NCBI GenBank assembly: GCA_964448185.1
Contig: CAYUVO010000013.1
Span: 1 to 42,525, forward strand
Direction of reading: 5' to 3'
Source: OFTM382 sp964448185
Lineage (GTDB): Bacteria; Planctomycetota; Phycisphaerae; Phycisphaerales; UBA1924
Length of the DNA: 42,525 nt
Positions 1 to 7,634 of the stretch are shown here, piece by piece. Under the pieces are notes generated by a model. The model searched no databases and had not been told where the DNA came from. It worked only from the letters and a program-made list of their open reading frames with translations. How positions within the stretch are numbered: position 1 is the first letter of the stretch; each line of letters opens with the position of its first letter. The translations under genes and the position numbers were made by a program.

Positions 1-190
1 TTCGCGTCCACGCAAGTAAGCCTTGCGTCCACGCAGAACAGTTTCGCGTCCACGCAAGTAAGCCTTGCGTCCACGCAGAACAGTTTCGCGTCCACGCAAG
101 TAAGCCTTGCGTCCACGCAGAACAGTTTCGCGTCCACGCGAGGAAGTCTTGCATCCACGCAGAATCGTTCCGCGTCCACGCAAATTTGTT
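1..190. repeat. 21-bp-period minisatellite
   Basis: A core close to GCGTCCACGCA recurs every 21 bp, at about 3, 24, 45, 66, 87, 108, 129, 150 and 171. Alternate units differ, so the full period is 42 bp (one unit ends AAGTAAGCC, the other AGAACAGTTT). The first three 42-bp copies look identical and the later units drift. In-frame stops interrupt the reading frames, so this is not obviously coding. The array is cut by the window edge, so its true length is unknown. There are no unique spacers, so it is not a CRISPR array. Confidence 0.9.
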
Positions 191-245
191 CCGTTGCCCG
201 CATGCTTTGCGCCGAATCCGCCTGGCACCGGGCGTGGGGCTCGCC

Positions 246-1001
246 TCACGACGGGGGGGATGCCGGCCCTCGCGGTTTGGCTTTCTGGTCCAGCCCGAGC
301 CCGCACTCGGAGCAGGGCTCATGGTGTTCCAAGGCGTAGCCGCAGGCCTCGCACCGGCGATGTCTGCGGCGATCAACTACGACCCACAACTCAAGGAGCC
401 TCCGCAATCCGAGGTACAGGAAGATGATGGCCAGCGGGTGAGCGAGCAACGCGATGACGTCCCCGAACCCGCTGTGGCGGTGCATCGTGTAGCGTGGAGC
501 GGTCGATTGGAGCGCAAGGCGGAGTTCCGAGATCAGCGTCGCAGGGCCGCCCTCGGCGGTGAGGCTGGCGATCTCTGTGTTGATCAACGACTCGAGCCGG
601 TCGGGATCGATGACGGCCGCCCACGGTGTCTCAAGGCCCGTATCCGTGTTCCTCGTTCGCTGTTCAAACGAGAAGTCGAACGATTGCTGCTCGAGCCACG
701 GGAAAAAGACGCCGAGCTTGATCGACTGTGGCCGAAGCGAGGTGCGGGTGTAGGTTGTGACGCCGCCCTCGGCCCGCGTCCGGATCTGGCCCTGGACGGA
801 GATCGCACTGTGCCCGGCTTGCTGCGACGAGGGATCAGGAATGAGCCCCGCCGCGATGTGGGCCCATTGCCAGCCGTCTCGCGCGCCGTGGCTCTGATAC
901 CTCCACCCACCGAGCACCATCAGAACCGACAAGAACGCCGCCACGAAGAGCGCGAGGGTCAGCGTCCATCGCTCGCGCAGCCTCTCATGCTTGATCAGCA
1001 T
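246..1001 (-). CDS. membrane protein with C-terminal zinc ribbon, unknown function
   Basis: This 251-residue protein has one N-terminal membrane segment (about residues 12-32), a long hydrophilic middle, a second hydrophobic segment (about 185-210) and a C-terminal zinc ribbon with paired cysteines (CEAC and CSEC). The layout suggests an integral membrane protein with a cytoplasmic metal-binding knuckle. The start is set by a GGAG about seven bases upstream, inside the preceding gene, which it overlaps by 17 bp, so the two are probably translationally coupled. I do not recognise a family for the middle region. Similar zinc ribbons end the neighbour at 985-1320 and the potassium channel at 12904-13779. 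The function is unknown. Confidence 0.7.
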   Translation of the reverse strand: MLIKHERLRERWTLTLALFVAAFLSVLMVLGGWRYQSHGARDGWQWAHIAAGLIPDPSSQQAGHSAISVQGQIRTRAEGGVTTYTRTSLRPQSIKLGVFFPWLEQQSFDFSFEQRTRNTDTGLETPWAAVIDPDRLESLINTEIASLTAEGGPATLISELRLALQSTAPRYTMHRHSGFGDVIALLAHPLAIIFLYLGLRRLLELWVVVDRRRHRRCEACGYALEHHEPCSECGLGLDQKAKPRGPASPPS

Positions 1002-1320
1002 CGCTCAACTCCAGCCCGCACTCGGGGCACTTGGATGCTGCGGGGGCTATCGGGTAATCGCACTGTGGGCAGGTGTCGGCGGGCGCGGGCTTGATGAGCC
1101 ACCGAGCGATCCAGTTGCGGCGGAGGATGAGGGCCAGTCCGATCGCAGCTTGGAGAACTGCAGCAAGGAGCATCCCGGGTATCTCAGAATTGAATGCTAG
1201 GTACTCGATCCACGTTCCTACGGCGGCGATGCTGCTCACGATTGCGAGTATGCCGATCGAGAGAATTATCACACTCGCCAAGTTCCGACTCAGGCGCAGT
1301 AGTTGGCGATCGTCGATCAT
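985..1320 (-). CDS. small two-helix membrane protein with zinc ribbon
   Basis: This is a 111-residue protein. Two hydrophobic helices span about residues 15-37 and 47-67, followed by a basic stretch and a zinc ribbon with CPQC and CPEC knuckles near the C-terminus. GGAG lies seven bases before the ATG. Its last codons overlap the start of the following gene, which has the same design (membrane segments plus zinc ribbon). The pair may act together or be relics of a duplicated family. No catalytic motif is visible. Confidence 0.7.
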   Translation of the reverse strand: MIDDRQLLRLSRNLASVIILSIGILAIVSSIAAVGTWIEYLAFNSEIPGMLLAAVLQAAIGLALILRRNWIARWLIKPAPADTCPQCDYPIAPAASKCPECGLELSDADQA

Positions 1321-1344
1321 GGATGAACTCCGGGCGTTGCTTCC

Positions 1345-1363
1345 GACAGGCGAGACGCCTGTC
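1345..1363. repeat. REP-like palindrome between two genes
   Basis: GACAGGCG and CGCCTGTC form a perfect 8-bp inverted repeat around a 3-base loop, followed by CCCACC. It lies in the 72-bp gap between the kinase-like fusion gene and the small zinc-ribbon gene. From memory, this palindrome type recurs in planctomycete intergenic regions; I could not count copies outside this window. It may stabilise or end the upstream transcript. Confidence 0.6.
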
Positions 1364-1392
1364 CCACCGACTCTTACGCGATCAGCAGCTAC

Positions 1393-2538
1393 CTACTGCC
1401 CGAAGAGGTTGGTCTGGCCAAACATGCCCTGCTTCTCGAAGTACTTGAGCGCTTCATCGGTGCTGGTAAACACCTTGGTCGCGGTCTCGGTGATAAACGG
1501 GCTTGGCGGCTTGGCCGGCTTCCACACGACGTACACCTCTTTGGTGTGTTCCCATGCGTGCTGGAGTTCGCGTTCGACGCCGCTGGAGAGGCCCGGGATG
1601 CCTCCGCCCTTGCCGTCGGGGATCTCGGGGATGTAGCTGACGATCATGTCGGATTGATCGATGAGCTTGAAATCGCGTGTGTAGATCTGGCCGTCGATAT
1701 CGCCCGCGATGTCGAGGACTTGTCGGATGCTCACTCGGATGCGAGTGGCGTCCGCGTCGCTTGAGCCACCAAAGGTGTGGGGCGAGACGTCGAGGAACGC
1801 ATCGACGTTGCCCTCTTTGGCCGCTTCGAGCGCTCGGTCGAGCAAGAGCTTCTCATCCACGTCGCCCGGATCAAAGGTGACGAAGTGCTCAGCGAGCACC
1901 GCGCGGAACGCATCGATCTCGGCGAGGATCTCGGGCATGTCCATGACGTGGCTCATGGGGAAGCTCGGGTAGACCTTGAGCATGTCGGGTCGGCAGATGA
2001 GCCGAAAGAGCGTGCGCTGCGTCTGCTCGTGGCGTCCTCTTGAGAGGATGTAGAACTGTGAGCCGGGCAGGGCCTTGCTCATGAGCTCGGTGGCGAGGAT
2101 TTCTTCCTCGCGCCAGACCATGCAGTCTTTGAGCGTCGCGTCGATGTCGTGCTCCGCGTGCAGGCGGTGGTGGACGACCTCGATGTTGTCGACGAGGCAG
2201 ATGAACAAGTCGGGCTTGAGCATGCTGATCTGGTCGAAGTCGAACGCGGGGAACAGGCCGTGGCGCCATCTGAAAGTCGCGTGGGTGTTGACGAGCAAGT
2301 TGGGGTCGCCCGCGTTCTCGGAGATGATGTCCTTGAAGGCTGCCCGACGGAGGTTGGTCAGGCGGCTCAGAGGCAGATCGAGAATCCGCCCGGACCGCAC
2401 GTCTGGCCCCTCGGCGTACATGAGGTCGCCCACGTTGCGGACGATCAGCGATTCGCCCTGTTCACGTGCGAGCTTCTGGGTGAGGTCGAGGTAGGGTTTT
2501 TTATCCATGCCGACTTGGCCGGTGATGATGGCTCGCAT
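1393..2538 (-). CDS. P-loop kinase-like / nucleoside 2-deoxyribosyltransferase-like fusion protein
   Basis: This is a 381-residue protein. The N-terminus (TGQVGMDKK, residues 6-14) looks like an adenylate-kinase-type P-loop, but the position of the last Gly is Asp and that of the usual Ser/Thr is Lys, so nucleotide binding may be altered. The next 220 residues have the alternating pattern of a nucleoside-kinase or AAA-type domain. The C-terminal part (about 280-345) resembles nucleoside 2-deoxyribosyltransferases: an aspartate-rich strand (QSDMIVSYIPE) is followed by a loop containing SSGVERELQHA and a PVYVV-like strand. The ATG at 2538 is chosen because AGGAG lies seven bases upstream; the frame extends further but is proline-rich and unlikely. 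A role in nucleotide salvage, sensing or defence is inference only. Confidence 0.65.
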   Translation of the reverse strand: MRAIITGQVGMDKKPYLDLTQKLAREQGESLIVRNVGDLMYAEGPDVRSGRILDLPLSRLTNLRRAAFKDIISENAGDPNLLVNTHATFRWRHGLFPAFDFDQISMLKPDLFICLVDNIEVVHHRLHAEHDIDATLKDCMVWREEEILATELMSKALPGSQFYILSRGRHEQTQRTLFRLICRPDMLKVYPSFPMSHVMDMPEILAEIDAFRAVLAEHFVTFDPGDVDEKLLLDRALEAAKEGNVDAFLDVSPHTFGGSSDADATRIRVSIRQVLDIAGDIDGQIYTRDFKLIDQSDMIVSYIPEIPDGKGGGIPGLSSGVERELQHAWEHTKEVYVVWKPAKPPSPFITETATKVFTSTDEALKYFEKQGMFGQTNLFGQ

Positions 2539-2828
2539 GGCGGGCTCCTGTGGAGGTGGTTGGTGAGGATGAGGATATGGCCGCCGAATCCATGATGAGG
2601 CAAGGCTGTCAGTAGGTTGGGGCGGGGGGCTGGGGAGGGGGGTTGGGGAGGGGGGTTGTGCTGGGGTCAGGAATCTGAGAGACTTACCAGTAAGTGCTGG
2701 CGAGGGCCAGCGGTGCAAGAGAGACGCACCTTGCAGGGCAACCGGGTCTCGTGGACCGGCCAAGCGCCTGCAATAGAGCTCTCGAACTTACTTTATATGT
2801 GGTCAGGAAGCGACCAAGGAGAATCGTG
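2539..2828. other. divergent promoter region with G-quadruplex-prone tract
   Basis: This gap separates two divergently transcribed genes. On the plus strand, 2617-2667 carries at least six runs of four or more guanines separated by one to a few bases, which is a strong G-quadruplex motif. Further right, an AT-rich patch (TTATAT near 2793) could serve as a -10 element for the downstream exported protein, but no convincing -35 is seen. No gene is evident. Confidence 0.4.
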
Positions 2829-3491
2829 ATGAGGAAGAACTCTGTGTTGGCGTTGTCGCTCATGGTGACATGTGCTGTGGGGACTTCGGCTCTGGGCAGC
2901 GCTCCTGCGAGCGACCCGGACCCGGCGAAGGAACTCGCCGAGCAGCGGATGGCGACGATGACCGATCCTTCCGCGATGCAAAACTGGATGAAGGTCATGC
3001 AGCCTTCGCTCGGGCACAAGGTGCTCGAGAAGTTCGTGGGCAACTGGGATGTAGAGACCAAGCTGTGGATGGATCCGTCCGCTCCACCCATGGTCAGTCA
3101 GGCCAAGTCGACCTCGAAGACAATCTTTGGCGGTCGGTATGTCGAGACCGACTATCGCGGGGCCTTTATGGGCCAGCCCTATCACGGCAAGGGCACGATG
3201 GGATATGACAACGGCCGCAAGCTGTTCAACAACATCTGGCTGAGCTCGATGGATACCGGGATGCACGTGGCGATGGGCAACCTCAACATGGACGGCTCGA
3301 TCCTGACGATGGTCGGCGAGATGGACGAGCCCATGAGCGGCGAGATCGGCAAGACCTACCGCATGCTCTACCACTTCAAGAGCGACGACAAGATCGTCTT
3401 CGAGATGCAGGAGATCCTCTATGGCGAGCCCTTTGTGGTCATGGAGTTCACCTACACCCGCAACACGGACCCCGATTGGTCGCTGGAGTAA
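2829..3491 (+). CDS. exported DUF1579 family protein
   Basis: This 220-residue protein has an N-terminal signal peptide (about residues 1-24, ending GTSALGSAPA). The mature part has features of the DUF1579 family: an early VLEKFVGNWDVETK segment, then FGGRYVETDYRG and a C-terminal FVVMEFTYTR strand, as expected for a lipocalin-like beta fold. DUF1579 proteins have no assigned biochemical role. AAGGAG lies seven bases before the ATG at 2829, so the longer upstream frame is rejected. It is divergent from the kinase-like fusion and 178 bp ahead of sucD, with no sign of a functional link to either. Confidence 0.85.
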   Translation: MRKNSVLALSLMVTCAVGTSALGSAPASDPDPAKELAEQRMATMTDPSAMQNWMKVMQPSLGHKVLEKFVGNWDVETKLWMDPSAPPMVSQAKSTSKTIFGGRYVETDYRGAFMGQPYHGKGTMGYDNGRKLFNNIWLSSMDTGMHVAMGNLNMDGSILTMVGEMDEPMSGEIGKTYRMLYHFKSDDKIVFEMQEILYGEPFVVMEFTYTRNTDPDWSLE

Positions 3492-3669
3492 AGACCGGTC
3501 CTGATCTGGCCTGAACAGGTTTGAACGGGGCTTGGTTTGGCATTTGGCGGGCAGTCGCCGTAGGCTCATAGGTACGGCTCAATGAGCGGCTCTTGTGATC
3601 CGATGATCTCAGGGGCTGCTTTGCCGTAGATTCAGACCTCTTTATCCCCTTCTTTGGCGGAGACTCACC

Positions 3670-4650
3670 ATGGCCATCCTCATCGACGCGAACACGAAAG
3701 TCCTCTGCCAGGGCATCACAGGCAGCTTCGGAGCCCTCCATACGAAGGGTTGCCTGCACTACGGCACCCACATGGCGGGAGGGGTTACACCAGGCAAAGG
3801 CGGGCAGAAAGACGACAACGGCCTCCCGATTTTCGACACCGTCTCCCAAGCGGTCGAAGCCACCGGGGCCACCGCCACCATGATCTTCGTGCCTCCGGCG
3901 TTCGCGTCTGACGCGATACTCGAAGCGGCGGCAGCGGGGCTCACACTGGTGTGCTGCATCACCGAGGGCGTGCCGGTGCAGGACATGGTCCGCACTCGGG
4001 CGTTGCTCGATGAGATGAACGCCGGGCGTGCGCCGGATGAGCGCACGGTGCTGGTGGGTCCGAACTGCCCGGGTGTGATTACTCCCGGCCCCAAGACGGG
4101 CGACGACACCGCGTCGAGTCATTACACGAACTCGGGGTGCAAGATCGGGATCATGCCGGGGTATATCCACACGCATGTGAGCGAGGCGAGCACGGGCAAG
4201 GCGGTCGGGATTGTGAGCCGATCGGGCACGCTGACGTATGAAGCGGTGTGGCAGACGAGCCAACAAGGCATGGGTCAGAGCACCTGCGTGGGCATCGGTG
4301 GCGACCCGGTGCGCGGGCTCGATCATCTCGAAACGATCAAGCTCTTTGAAGCGGACCCCGACACGCACGGCATCCTGATGATCGGTGAGATCGGCGGGAC
4401 CGACGAAGAAGAAGCGGCGGCATATATCAAAGAGCACGTCAACAAGCCGGTGGCGGCATTCATCGCGGGTCTGACAGCGCCTCCCGGCAAACGCATGGGC
4501 CACGCTGGAGCGATCATCGCGGGCGGCCAAGGCGGAGCGGATGCCAAGATCGCAGCCTTGCAAGCGGCGGGCGTAGAAGTTGCACAGACTCCTGCCGAGA
4601 TGGGCGTAGCGATGGCCAAGGTGCTAAAGCTCGTGGGCTGCCCGGCCTGA
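3670..4650 (+). CDS. sucD: succinyl-CoA ligase (ADP-forming) alpha subunit
   Basis: This 326-residue protein matches the succinyl-CoA synthetase alpha subunit from end to end. It opens with a CoA-binding Rossmann domain (GITGSFGALHTKGCLHYGT), continues with the VGPNCPGVITPG segment, and has the phosphorylated histidine in GHAGAI (His278). The enzyme couples succinyl-CoA hydrolysis to nucleotide triphosphate formation in the TCA cycle, as a complex with the beta subunit SucC. No sucC lies next to it, although the two genes usually sit together. The 178-bp upstream gap shows no convincing promoter. It converges with the glycosyltransferase operon, with only 37 bp between stop codons. Confidence 0.93.
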   Translation: MAILIDANTKVLCQGITGSFGALHTKGCLHYGTHMAGGVTPGKGGQKDDNGLPIFDTVSQAVEATGATATMIFVPPAFASDAILEAAAAGLTLVCCITEGVPVQDMVRTRALLDEMNAGRAPDERTVLVGPNCPGVITPGPKTGDDTASSHYTNSGCKIGIMPGYIHTHVSEASTGKAVGIVSRSGTLTYEAVWQTSQQGMGQSTCVGIGGDPVRGLDHLETIKLFEADPDTHGILMIGEIGGTDEEEAAAYIKEHVNKPVAAFIAGLTAPPGKRMGHAGAIIAGGQGGADAKIAALQAAGVEVAQTPAEMGVAMAKVLKLVGCPA

Positions 4651-4687
4651 CAGCTTGTCCATATTGTGTATGCCCGCGTTACGGTGC

Positions 4688-5878
4688 TTAGACACCTTGT
4701 TCAAGCCGCTGGCGGATGAACGCGCTGGCTCGTTGCTGATAGACCTCGACGCTGTGCTGGGTGGCGAACTGCGACACGCGGGCTGCGTCGGTGTCGCTCC
4801 AGGGGTTTTCGAGCGTGGAGCGGATGGTGTCGATAAAGGCCTTGGTGTCGGTGGGGTTGATGACTTGTCCGAGTTGTTCGCTGCGGATCATTTCGCCGAT
4901 GGCACCACGGGCAGCCCCGATGCACCGGCGACCCGCAGCAGCGGCCCAGATAATGATGCTCGATCGGCCCGAATGATTGGGATACGGCGCGAGGACGATT
5001 TCGGCAGCCGCAGCGGCGGCGAACATCTCGTCGGCGTTGAGGAACCGATCAAGGCTCACGATGCGGCCTGATTCGAGCAGTGCGCGCGCATCGGGTTGAT
5101 CGAGCCTCGCTTTGATCTCGTCGCGATGCGGGCCCGCGAGCAGGAGCCCGACGTCGCTCGCCCAGGGCTCATTGTGCATCGCTGCGAAGGTGTCGATAGC
5201 AAGGTCCGCGCCCTTGCGTGAGTCGATCATGCCGGCGCACACGAGCCACCGCGTGGAGGTATCCAGCCCGAGCATCTCGCGGGCCTTCGATGCGGGTTGA
5301 GGGGGGCGGATCTCGACCGGGTCAGGCATGAGTGTCAGCTCTACCCGTGGCGGCGTAGGCGAGTTCTCGGTTGCAAAGCGGTGGTAGAGCTCGTCATGGA
5401 TCCAGAGGCGTTGATAGGTTGCGGTGCGGAGGAGCGATCGCATGAGGATTCGGCGAGCAACTGCGCCCTTGCCGCTGGCGTCGTCATAGGTAAACGCGCC
5501 GCGAAAGACACCGGCTTCGACGGGCACACGGAACCGCTTGCGTTTGATCACCGCGTCGAACTGCGCCCATTGCCAGAGCCCGTCGGCGTACATGACGATC
5601 GCGTGGTCGGCATTGAGACTCTTGAGCAGGTGGCGGAACTCGGTAGCTCGCTGGCGGCCGATCTTGACCGCGCCCTCGGGAGCCGGTTTGCACACGGGTT
5701 CAACTCGCAGCGCATCACCAAAGGGCGCGAGGTTGGTCGCGAACTCTTTGCTCTCGACCGCTTGAGCGGTGGTTGCGAGCACGCATTCGACGGGGAGTTC
5801 ACTCAGCGATTTGATGACTCTCCCGAGGTAGGGGAAGTGGTGGCCGTTGGAATCGGGTTCGTAGAGGAGGATTCTCAT
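4688..5878 (-). CDS. GT4-like glycosyltransferase (last gene of polysaccharide operon)
   Basis: This 396-residue protein looks like a GT-B-fold glycosyltransferase of the GT4 type. The N-terminal half begins with a Rossmann strand and a glycine/histidine loop (YEPDSNGHHFPYLGRV). The C-terminal half has the donor-domain pattern: VCAGMIDSRKGADLAI, LLLAGPH, then a region around VLAPYPNHSGRSSIIIWAAAAGR that occupies the place of the usual EPFG-type nucleotide-sugar site. It overlaps the GT2 gene by 4 bp (ATGA), the tightest coupling in the operon. It probably adds one sugar to the surface polysaccharide in the cytoplasm; donor and acceptor cannot be read from the sequence. Confidence 0.8.
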   Translation of the reverse strand: MRILLYEPDSNGHHFPYLGRVIKSLSELPVECVLATTAQAVESKEFATNLAPFGDALRVEPVCKPAPEGAVKIGRQRATEFRHLLKSLNADHAIVMYADGLWQWAQFDAVIKRKRFRVPVEAGVFRGAFTYDDASGKGAVARRILMRSLLRTATYQRLWIHDELYHRFATENSPTPPRVELTLMPDPVEIRPPQPASKAREMLGLDTSTRWLVCAGMIDSRKGADLAIDTFAAMHNEPWASDVGLLLAGPHRDEIKARLDQPDARALLESGRIVSLDRFLNADEMFAAAAAAEIVLAPYPNHSGRSSIIIWAAAAGRRCIGAARGAIGEMIRSEQLGQVINPTDTKAFIDTIRSTLENPWSDTDAARVSQFATQHSVEVYQQRASAFIRQRLEQGV

Positions 5879-6795
5879 GATGCTTTGCTGGTGTTTCGGC
5901 GTCGGCGGATCTTGTTGGCAAAGGCGAACGCGGGCGGGAAGATGCTCGCCGCTTTGAAGAATGCGCGGGCTTTGGTTGACATGTGGGGAGCTGCGATGGC
6001 GTAGGCGCGGGCGAAATCATCGCGCGTGCCGTCGGTGAGGGCGGCTGCGAGCGAACGCCTGCACCATGTGCGGAGTTCGCAGTTGAGCGAGGGCCAGTGG
6101 CGGGCGTTCTTATCGAGCATGCGGAGGTGGAAGTATTCGCTCGAGGCCCAGTTGGCGAACGAGATGCCGTCGCTGACGACGCGGTAGCGGGCTACGGATT
6201 CGGGGTTGAACGTCCAAGTGTGCTGATGGATGACGCGGAGCCACATGTCGAGATCGTGCCTGCGAACCTGGGAGACGTCGAAGCTGCCCGCTTCGATGAA
6301 CCGTTCGCGTCGCACGAGAGTGGTGAGCATGGCAAAGTGATTCTTGGTTCTGTACCAGCGGAGATACTGCTCGTCGTCGAGCCCGCTTGAGGGTTCGGTG
6401 GTGGGCCAGCCGCAGAACCGGGCGGTGGTGGTCTTGCCGTCTTCGGTCATCAGGTCGCACCACGCGGTGTAAGCGACGTCATCGCGACCGATGAGTTGGG
6501 AGAAACGTTCGAGGTGATCGGGTTTCCATTGGTCGTCTGCGTCAAGGAACGCGAGCCAGGTGCTCGTCGCGGTTTCGATGCCCGAGTTGCGAGCGGCGGC
6601 CGCGTTTTTGTGCGTGGTTTCGATGATCCGCGTTGGCGCCTTGTGTGCACGGGCGAGGTCGATCGTCGCATCGGCTGAGTTGTCAACGATGACGATGACT
6701 TCGGTTGGCTGGAGGGTCTGCGCAGCGACGCTGTCAAGCGTGTGGTTGATGAACCGCTCGGCGTTGTGTGCGGGGATGATGACAGCGATGTCCAT
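5875..6795 (-). CDS. GT2 family glycosyltransferase
   Basis: This 306-residue protein begins with the GT-A signature IAVIIPAHNAERFI and carries VIVIVDNSADAT, AAARNSGIETA and a metal-binding acidic motif (FLDADDQW) at the expected spacings for family 2. It transfers a sugar from a nucleotide donor, inverting the configuration, and is probably cytosolic. The ATG at 6795 shares a base with the stop of the MurB-like gene (TGATG); a TTG one codon earlier is possible but less likely. The C-terminal 100 residues are helical and less conserved, as is usual for acceptor-binding parts. It ends in a 4-bp overlap with the GT4 gene. Confidence 0.85.
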   Translation of the reverse strand: MDIAVIIPAHNAERFINHTLDSVAAQTLQPTEVIVIVDNSADATIDLARAHKAPTRIIETTHKNAAAARNSGIETATSTWLAFLDADDQWKPDHLERFSQLIGRDDVAYTAWCDLMTEDGKTTTARFCGWPTTEPSSGLDDEQYLRWYRTKNHFAMLTTLVRRERFIEAGSFDVSQVRRHDLDMWLRVIHQHTWTFNPESVARYRVVSDGISFANWASSEYFHLRMLDKNARHWPSLNCELRTWCRRSLAAALTDGTRDDFARAYAIAAPHMSTKARAFFKAASIFPPAFAFANKIRRRRNTSKAS

Positions 6796-7634
6796 CAATC
6801 GACCTCGATGAACTCAACGTGGCACTTTGATCCAACTATCTTGTGAATCACTTGGACGAAACGGATGAGGAGCACGATGGGACGCGAGCTCTTGCCGGTG
6901 CTGAGCATCCAGTTGTTGGTTTTGGGCGAGTACCGTGCGGTGCCAAACTTCAGCCCTTTGATTTTTTTTAGGATGCGAAGGCTCGCCTGTTTGAAAACAC
7001 TGCCACAGTTGCCTGCAGAGTGATCTTGCACTTCTTTTGAGTAATGCACTCGCCCAGAGATCTTGTCGTCGTCATCTTTTGTTGGCGGGAACCGGAATGT
7101 CGCCTCAAGGATAAGCTTGTCGGTCTTTCCCGTGAATGGTGTCCAGCGGTATTCGCGTTTGATGTCGTTCGCGTCAGCAGTAATGATCTTGTTGTTTTCA
7201 TACCAGGTAACAGATTCGACGAAATCATAGATAGTTTTGTTGTGATGCTTGCCGCGACCAGCGTTCATCGCGATCGCTCCTCCCACAGTGGCGGGCACCG
7301 AGGCGAGATAATAAAACGAATCCAGTTGGTTGGTGCGGCAATGTTTGAGGATCGCGGAAATCATCAGGCTCGACGTGGCCCGAACTCGACCGTCCTCGAG
7401 AACATCCATCTGGCGTTTGAGTTTATTGCGTAGCACCGCGGTTCGCACTTTGCGACGGAGAAAGAGGGTGTTGGATCCGTTGCCGAGGATCAATATATCT
7501 CGACTCTCCAGTCTCGCTGTCTCGGTGAGTGTTGTGAACTCCTCGACATTTGTAAACTCGGCGAATGCCTCGAAATCGTGCTCGGTTCGGAAGGTGGATT
7601 GGCGATCGGATGTCAGGGATTCAAGGGCTGTCAT
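6795..7634 (-). CDS. MurB-like FAD-dependent oxidoreductase inside polysaccharide operon
   Basis: This 279-residue protein has the fold markers of UDP-N-acetylenolpyruvoylglucosamine reductase (MurB). The FAD-binding loop is GNGSNTLF (51-58), the second flavin segment is SVPATVGGAIAMNAG (112-126), and the substrate motif YR is at 162-163. The serine of the GSVFK motif (Ser212) matches the MurB proton donor, and acidic residues near the end (Glu274, Glu277) are candidates for the catalytic Glu. The usual NP after FK is replaced by QA. MurB normally reduces an enolpyruvyl ether to a lactyl ether for peptidoglycan. Its place inside an exopolysaccharide operon, overlapping a pyruvyltransferase by 14 bp, suggests a different sugar substrate. 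The gene is lysine-rich and visibly more AT-rich than its neighbours, hinting at transfer. The ATG at 7634 has AAAGAG upstream. Confidence 0.8.
   Translation of the reverse strand: MTALESLTSDRQSTFRTEHDFEAFAEFTNVEEFTTLTETARLESRDILILGNGSNTLFLRRKVRTAVLRNKLKRQMDVLEDGRVRATSSLMISAILKHCRTNQLDSFYYLASVPATVGGAIAMNAGRGKHHNKTIYDFVESVTWYENNKIITADANDIKREYRWTPFTGKTDKLILEATFRFPPTKDDDDKISGRVHYSKEVQDHSAGNCGSVFKQASLRILKKIKGLKFGTARYSPKTNNWMLSTGKSSRPIVLLIRFVQVIHKIVGSKCHVEFIEVD

Noticed and set aside
1..190. CRISPR array
   Set aside because: The units are contiguous repeats with no unique spacers, and no cas genes are present.
186..1094. Plus-strand open frame of 302 codons at the left end
   Set aside because: It is antisense to the zinc-ribbon genes and has shadow-type composition.
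2539..2763. N-terminal extension of the kinase-like fusion
   Set aside because: It is proline- and arginine-rich and crosses the G-rich tract; a good Shine-Dalgarno precedes the ATG at 2538.
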